Source of the DNA: Methylophilus glucosoxydans | Lineage (GTDB): Bacteria; Pseudomonadota; Gammaproteobacteria; Burkholderiales; Methylophilaceae | Reading direction: 5' to 3' | DNA length: 64,000 bases | NCBI RefSeq assembly: GCF_042676145.1 | Contig: NZ_JBHTJW010000001.1 | Location: 434,001 to 498,000 of the forward strand | Part shown: positions 60,642 to 64,000 of the stretch, piece after piece | Layout: every line of letters begins with the position of its first letter | Numbering within the stretch: the first letter of the stretch is position 1 | Position numbers and translations under genes: made by a program | The notes under the pieces: model-generated | Told to the model about the DNA's origin: nothing | The model's input: only the letters and a program-made list of their open reading frames with translations | The model's database searches: none

Positions 60642-61076
60642 ATGCCTCAACTCGATTTTTCATTACAAGTGGCGACACCTGCGGCAGATGTGCCCAGCGT
60701 GTCGCAATTCAAGCGCTGGATCCGCGCCAGCTTGCGCGTAGATACCAGCCTGACGATCCGTATTGTCGATGCTGAAGAAGGCCAGCAACTGAATGCGAGT
60801 TACCGCGGCAAGGATTACGCGACCAATGTGCTCACCTTCCCGTTGGCGGAGGAGCCCTGCCTGATGGGCGACATTGTGATCTGCGCGCCGGTGATTAGCA
60901 GAGAGGCCGCTGAGCAGGGCAAGTCCGTGCTGGCGCATTATGCGCACATGACGGTGCATGGCGTCCTGCACATGCATGGCTACGACCATGAGGTGGAGGC
61001 GCAGGCGGCGCTGATGGAGGCTCTGGAGATCGGCATCCTGCAAAAGCTGGGCTTCCCCAACCCTTATGCAGAATAA
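60642..61076 (+). CDS. ybeY: endoribonuclease YbeY
   Basis: A 144-residue zinc metalloprotein that matures 16S rRNA and takes part in ribosome quality control. The zinc site is 'HGVLHMHGYDH' near residue 107, and 'YRGKDYATNVLTFP' is the family's second motif. The ATG at 60642 gives the normal start. A TATAAT at 60607-60612 in the divergent gap could serve it. Unlike the common order, it is 12.5 kb from ybeZ/miaB. Confidence 0.94.
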   Translation: MPQLDFSLQVATPAADVPSVSQFKRWIRASLRVDTSLTIRIVDAEEGQQLNASYRGKDYATNVLTFPLAEEPCLMGDIVICAPVISREAAEQGKSVLAHYAHMTVHGVLHMHGYDHEVEAQAALMEALEIGILQKLGFPNPYAE

Positions 61077-61113
61077 ACTTTAAGCGCCGGCGACAAGTCG
61101 CTACAATCCGTGC

Positions 61114-61911
61114 ATGGAGCTTTCCGTCAACAGCACCCAGATCAGAATCAATGGCGAGCCGCTCTCGGCTTTGCCGCAAGATTTGTATATTCCGCCGGAT
61201 GCGCTGGAAGTGTATCTGGAGACCTTTGAGGGGCCGCTGGATTTGCTGCTGTACCTGATCCGCAAGCACAATCTGGATATTCTCGACATCCCCATGGCTG
61301 AGCTGACCACGCAGTACATGGGCTATGTGGAAAAAATGAAAGCGGTGAATCTGGAGTTGGCTGCCGACTATTTGCTCATGTCAGCCATGCTGATTGAGAT
61401 TAAGTCACGCATGCTGTTGCCCAAGCCGCAAGAGCTGGAGGAGGAAGACGACCCGCGCGCTGAGTTGGTCAAACGGCTGATGGAGTATGAGGCGATCAAG
61501 CAAGCTGCACAGCGGCTGGATGCCTTGCCCAAAGTCGGCGTAGACATTGAGGTGGCTGCGGCGTATTACGAGCGGCTGTCACTGGTCAAGCCGCCTGAAG
61601 TCAGTCTGGATGATCTGGTAGAGGCGTGGCGTAATGTGCTCAAGCGCGCCAGGCTCAATCAGCACCATAAACTGGGGCGTGCCGAACTCTCTGTACGCGA
61701 GCATATGAGTCTGTTGTTGCGGCGCTTGTCGGCAACGCCGGTATTGCGGTTTGACGAGCTGTTCGATATGGGGACTGAGGGCGTTCCCAAGCTGGTGGTG
61801 AATTTCCTGGCCATGCTGGAGCTGGCCAAAGAAGGCTTGATTCTGATCACGCAGCAGGAGGCTTTTGGTACCATTTACCTGCAAGCCAATACCACTGGCC
61901 GGGAGACTTGA
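61114..61911 (+). CDS. scpA: segregation and condensation protein ScpA
   Basis: The kleisin subunit that bridges SMC heads in the bacterial condensin, 265 residues. 'YLETFEGPLDLLLYLIRKHNLDILDIPMAELTTQYM' is the diagnostic N-terminal region and 'ADYLLMSAMLIEIKSRMLLP' follows. The C-terminal winged helix is at 'LLRRLSATPVLRFDELFD'. The ScpB gene starts one base after its stop. Confidence 0.95.
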   Translation: MELSVNSTQIRINGEPLSALPQDLYIPPDALEVYLETFEGPLDLLLYLIRKHNLDILDIPMAELTTQYMGYVEKMKAVNLELAADYLLMSAMLIEIKSRMLLPKPQELEEEDDPRAELVKRLMEYEAIKQAAQRLDALPKVGVDIEVAAAYYERLSLVKPPEVSLDDLVEAWRNVLKRARLNQHHKLGRAELSVREHMSLLLRRLSATPVLRFDELFDMGTEGVPKLVVNFLAMLELAKEGLILITQQEAFGTIYLQANTTGRET

Positions 61912-61912
61912 C

Positions 61913-62461
61913 GTGCATACTCCGGAAAACATTACCGAGATGAAACAAGTGCTGGAGGCTGCCTTGCTCACCTCGCCGCAGCCGCTGTCTCTGGACGATT
62001 TGCTCAAATTGTTTGCTGGACGCATGGAGCGTGCGACATTGCGCATGTTGCTCGATGAACTCAAGGCCGACTGGTCGGATAAAACGCTGGATCTGGTACA
62101 AGTGGCCAGCGGCTACCGCTTTCAGGCCAAAGCTCAATACAGCGAATACCTGGCGCGTCTGAATCCTGAGCGGCAGCCAAAATACTCACGCGCAGTGATG
62201 GAAACACTGGCGATTATTGCCTATCGTCAACCGGTGACGCGGGGCGATATCGAGCAGATCCGCGGCGTGGCGGTGAATCCGAATGTGATTCGGCAATTGC
62301 AGGAGCGTGACTGGATAGATGTGGTCGGCCAGCGTGAAGTCCCCGGACGCCCGTCACTGTATGCCACGACCAAACATTTTCTCGATGATTTGAACTTGCG
62401 TTCGCTGGCCGAGTTGCCGCCTTTTGAAACCTTTGTGCAAACAGATATTCAGTCAGAGTAG
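61913..62461 (+). CDS. scpB: segregation and condensation protein ScpB
   Basis: A 182-residue tandem winged-helix partner of ScpA. GTG start at 61913, with GGGAG 7 bases upstream inside scpA; the frame is open further left but overlaps scpA. Motifs are 'EAALLTSPQPLSLDDLLKLF' and 'YSRAVMETLAIIAYRQPVTRGDIEQIRGVAVN', the strongest ScpB signature. It completes SMC-ScpAB loading for chromosome segregation. Confidence 0.94.
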   Translation: MHTPENITEMKQVLEAALLTSPQPLSLDDLLKLFAGRMERATLRMLLDELKADWSDKTLDLVQVASGYRFQAKAQYSEYLARLNPERQPKYSRAVMETLAIIAYRQPVTRGDIEQIRGVAVNPNVIRQLQERDWIDVVGQREVPGRPSLYATTKHFLDDLNLRSLAELPPFETFVQTDIQSE

Positions 62462-62468
62462 TTTACCT

Positions 62469-62816
62469 ATGTCCGCCTCACTGCTTAAAATCAGGATCAG
62501 CCATCAAGGTCACATCGCGCTCGGTCCAGGCAAAATCGAGTTGTTGCGGCACATTGTGCAATACGGTTCCATTTCGGCCGCTGCCAAGCAAATGCGCATG
62601 TCTTATCGCCGGGCATGGGAGCTTGTTGATTTGATGAATCATTGTTTTGACGAGGCGGTCGTCATCAGTGCCGCTGGAGGCGCGCACGGCGGCGGCGCAC
62701 AGGTCACGGCCTTCGGCTTGGCGCTGATCCAGGCCTATGAGCACATCCTGCAAAAGTCTGCGCAAGCGGCGGCGGATGAGCTTGGCTTTATCACCCAGCA
62801 CCTGCAAAAAAACTGA
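62469..62816 (+). CDS. modE: ModE-like one-domain molybdate regulator
   Basis: A 115-residue protein matching only the N-terminal winged-helix domain of ModE. It has 'LGPGKIELLRHIVQYGSISAAAKQMRMSYRRAWELVDLMNH', the LysR-like helix-turn-helix of the family, then 'GGAHGGGAQVTAFGLALIQAYE'. The molybdate-binding MOP domains of full ModE are absent, as in many one-domain homologues. Its start is 7 bases after the scpB stop. A ModE-type operator lies 30 bases past its own stop, and beyond it are remnants of modA and modC. Confidence 0.88.
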   Translation: MSASLLKIRISHQGHIALGPGKIELLRHIVQYGSISAAAKQMRMSYRRAWELVDLMNHCFDEAVVISAAGGAHGGGAQVTAFGLALIQAYEHILQKSAQAAADELGFITQHLQKN

Positions 62817-62845
62817 TTTTTTCAAAAAAACCGTATTTTTCAAGT

Positions 62846-62873
62846 TTCGTAATATGCATTTGAATATAACGAT
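62846..62873. promoter_or_regulatory. ModE operator (Mo box)
   Basis: Left arm TTCGTAATAT (62846-62855), 8-base spacer, right arm ATATAACGAT (62864-62873). The arms pair at 8 of 10 positions. From memory, the E. coli modA operator has the same 10-8-10 plan with ATCGTTATAT and ACATAACGTT arms. It lies between modE and the modA remnant, the right place to repress a modABC operon. Confidence 0.75.
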
Positions 62874-62961
62874 AATAGCATCACAGCCTTGCTTTATCGC
62901 CTGCCATCAATCAGGCGCACATGATTAAGATCTGGGATGCGGTACACTCTACAGGAACAAA

Positions 62962-63262
62962 GTGCTATGGCTGGTCGCCGGTCTCATCCGCTTGATGGCA
63001 CATGTATTGCTCAGCAGGGCTGAAGACAAAAAAACGCATGATATTCGCGGCAGCCAGCCTGACGGATGCCATGAACCAGTTTCCAGACAATAATAGCCAG
63101 CAAAGCTGGTATGTGAGTGATGACGGTGTAGGGGGGGCTCCGGGACTTTGGTCAAACAGATGGCACTCGCGCGGTATCCTGACCATTCCGGTTGGAATTT
63201 ATGTCAAACAGTCGCTGACCGGCTTGTGCTGGTGGGATAAGCTTAAAAATCGCCTGGGCTGA
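62962..63262 (+). pseudogene. modA: decayed modA (periplasmic molybdate-binding protein)
   Basis: AGGA precedes a GTG at 62962 that opens a signal-peptide-like stretch ('MLWLVAGLIRLMAHVLLSRAEDKK'). After a run of seven A's the frame shifts to 'RMIFAAASLTDAMNQ', which is the mature ModA N-terminus. Further on 'QMALARYPDH' in one frame and 'PVGIYVKQSLTG.CWWDKLKNRL' in another join to the ModA signature 'A.DPDHVPAGIYAKQAL..LGLWDKLKPRL', broken by one missing base after 63186. Most of the protein between is gone. So at least two frameshifts plus a large internal deletion. Confidence 0.8.
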
Positions 63263-63353
63263 ATTAGCAGAGATTGCCGATGATGTGTTGGTGCTGGCGC
63301 AGGGTCAGTTGCGCCAGCCAGAAGCGATAGGCCAGCTTGCGCTGGCGGGTTGA
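63261..63353 (+). pseudogene. modC: 3' remnant of modC (molybdate ABC ATPase)
   Basis: Reading from 63261, 'ELAEIADDVLVLAQGQLRQPEAIGQL' is the stretch after the H-loop in ModC-type ATPases (typical form 'SL.E.A.LADRVVVL..G.V...G'). It ends in TGA at 63351-63353, one base before the slyD stop. No Walker motifs and no modB remain. Confidence 0.65.
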
Positions 63354-63833
63354 TTAGTGGTGATGACCACCGGCACCATGCACATGCTGGTGCTCGATTT
63401 CTTCTTGATTGGCTGAGCGTACGCTGGCAATCGTTGCCGTGAACAGCAGACGCTGGCCGGCCCACGGATGGTTGCCATCGACCACGACTTTACCATCTGC
63501 AATATCGGTGATGGTGTAAAGGATCACGTCGCCGGTTTCGTCTTCGCCTTCAAACTGCATACCGACTTTAAGATCTTTGCTCGGAAAGGCGCTGGCCGGT
63601 TCAATTTGCACCAGATTGTCGTCGTACTCACCAAAGGCATCTTCAGGGTCCAGACTTACTTCTACCTTGTCGCCGACATTTTTGCCATGCATGGCTTCTT
63701 CTACTTTGGGGAAAATGTTGTCATAGCCGCCGTGCAGGTAGGCCACCGGCTCCTGGCTTTCTTCCAGAATGTCGCCATCGCTATTTTGCAGTTTATAGGT
63801 CATGGAGACCACGGTGTTCATTGCTACTTGCAT
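63354..63833 (-). CDS. slyD: FKBP-type peptidyl-prolyl isomerase SlyD
   Basis: A cytoplasmic folding enzyme of 159 residues. The FKBP core has 'MTYKLQNSDGDILEES', 'YLHGGYDNIFPKVEEAMHGKNVGDKVEVSLDPEDAFGEYD', in which the insert-in-flap chaperone domain begins, and 'VDGNHPWAGQRLLF'. The C-terminus is His-rich ('HQHVHGAGGHHH'), the metal-binding tail that gives SlyD its nickel affinity. AGGA lies 8 bases before the ATG. Confidence 0.95.
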   Translation of the reverse strand: MQVAMNTVVSMTYKLQNSDGDILEESQEPVAYLHGGYDNIFPKVEEAMHGKNVGDKVEVSLDPEDAFGEYDDNLVQIEPASAFPSKDLKVGMQFEGEDETGDVILYTITDIADGKVVVDGNHPWAGQRLLFTATIASVRSANQEEIEHQHVHGAGGHHH

Positions 63834-63893
63834 GTGTTGAATCCTAAAGTTCGCTGTTAAAACAATATTCTAAAGGATATTGTGGCGACAGTG

Positions 63894-64000
63894 TCAGTCT
63901 TGGTGACGATAATGTTGACCGTATAATTTTCGCCATTGCCAGGGTGGCATCGCCTCGCTTGATTGCCACAACCCCAAGCCTTGTTGTTGTGCCTGCTGTT
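63894..64000 (-). CDS. C-terminus of a thermonuclease (SNase) family protein, partial
   Basis: The frame runs off the right edge and ends in TGA at 63894-63896. The last 35 residues 'AQQQGLGLWQSSEAMPPWQWRK' fit the end of staphylococcal-nuclease homologues (typical 'A...GLW.....PPWEWRK'). Only the tail is visible, so activity cannot be judged. Confidence 0.6.
   Translation of the reverse strand, partial: QQAQQQGLGLWQSSEAMPPWQWRKLYGQHYRHQD

Noticed and set aside
63002..63262. 86-residue frame as a real gene
   Set aside because: It begins inside the modA remnant, joins pieces that belong to different places in ModA, and has no ribosome site.

Overview
The window reads as an ordinary chromosomal segment of a methylotrophic betaproteobacterium, most likely a member of the Methylophilaceae (Methylophilus/Methylovorus-like). 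This assignment is inferred from gene style only: PEP-CTERM sorting, a TIGR03790-type protein, the DUF3683 FAD/Fe-S fusion, an MxaD-like periplasmic SRPBCC protein and betaproteobacterial housekeeping genes. No phage, insertion sequence, CRISPR array or rRNA is visible. One tRNA is present (Arg-CCG).

Layout. 1-3 kb: a FemAB/GNAT-like protein, a small DMT-type membrane protein, and a blue-light (BLUF)-EAL phosphodiesterase. 3-12 kb, minus strand: a complete MdtABC-type RND efflux operon with its own TolC-like outer-membrane lipoprotein. 12-15 kb: a MOSC protein divergent from a stand-alone molybdopterin oxidoreductase. 15-25 kb: a full potassium-starvation locus, kdpF-A-B-C-orf-D-E, including a 27-residue KdpF and a KdpE-like upstream box. 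It is followed by a divergent DapA paralogue, an unknown small protein and tRNA-Arg. 25-38 kb: TSUP permeases, an NDP-sugar synthase, a PEP-CTERM beta-propeller protein, cytochrome c, apaH, the ornithine-lipid genes olsB-olsA, a glycine-zipper lipoprotein, a PfkB kinase, a TetR/MxaD-like divergent pair, HemJ and a TlpA thioredoxin. 38-52 kb: the 1289-residue DUF3683 protein, a DUF3149 microprotein, pyrD, a GST, an Xre-RES toxin-antitoxin pair, phoH/ybeZ-miaB, cysG and envZ/ompR. 52-64 kb: an EF-hand protein, another FemAB-like protein, an SDR, a TIGR03790 protein, phoR, a lipoprotein, roxA, a repeat-tailed lipoprotein, tpiA, ybeY, scpAB, a ModE-like regulator, a decayed molybdate-transporter locus, slyD and the tail of a thermonuclease.

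Two regulatory stories stand out. (1) Three far-apart promoters (olsB, the PEP-CTERM beta-propeller gene and phoR) carry the same layout. Tandem 7-bp half-sites resembling CTGTCAT recur every 11 bp, and exactly 10 bp separates the last half-site from the -10 hexamer. This is the geometry of a PhoB/PHO box, so the window appears to show part of a phosphate-starvation regulon: sensor, ornithine-lipid synthesis and a surface/secreted protein. (2) Downstream of a one-domain ModE protein lies a good 10-8-10 ModE operator. After it come recognisable but frameshifted and deleted pieces of modA and the end of modC: a dead molybdate ABC transporter with its regulator and operator still in place.

All calls come from reading the sequence. 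No similarity search was possible, and names rest on motifs and recalled family features.
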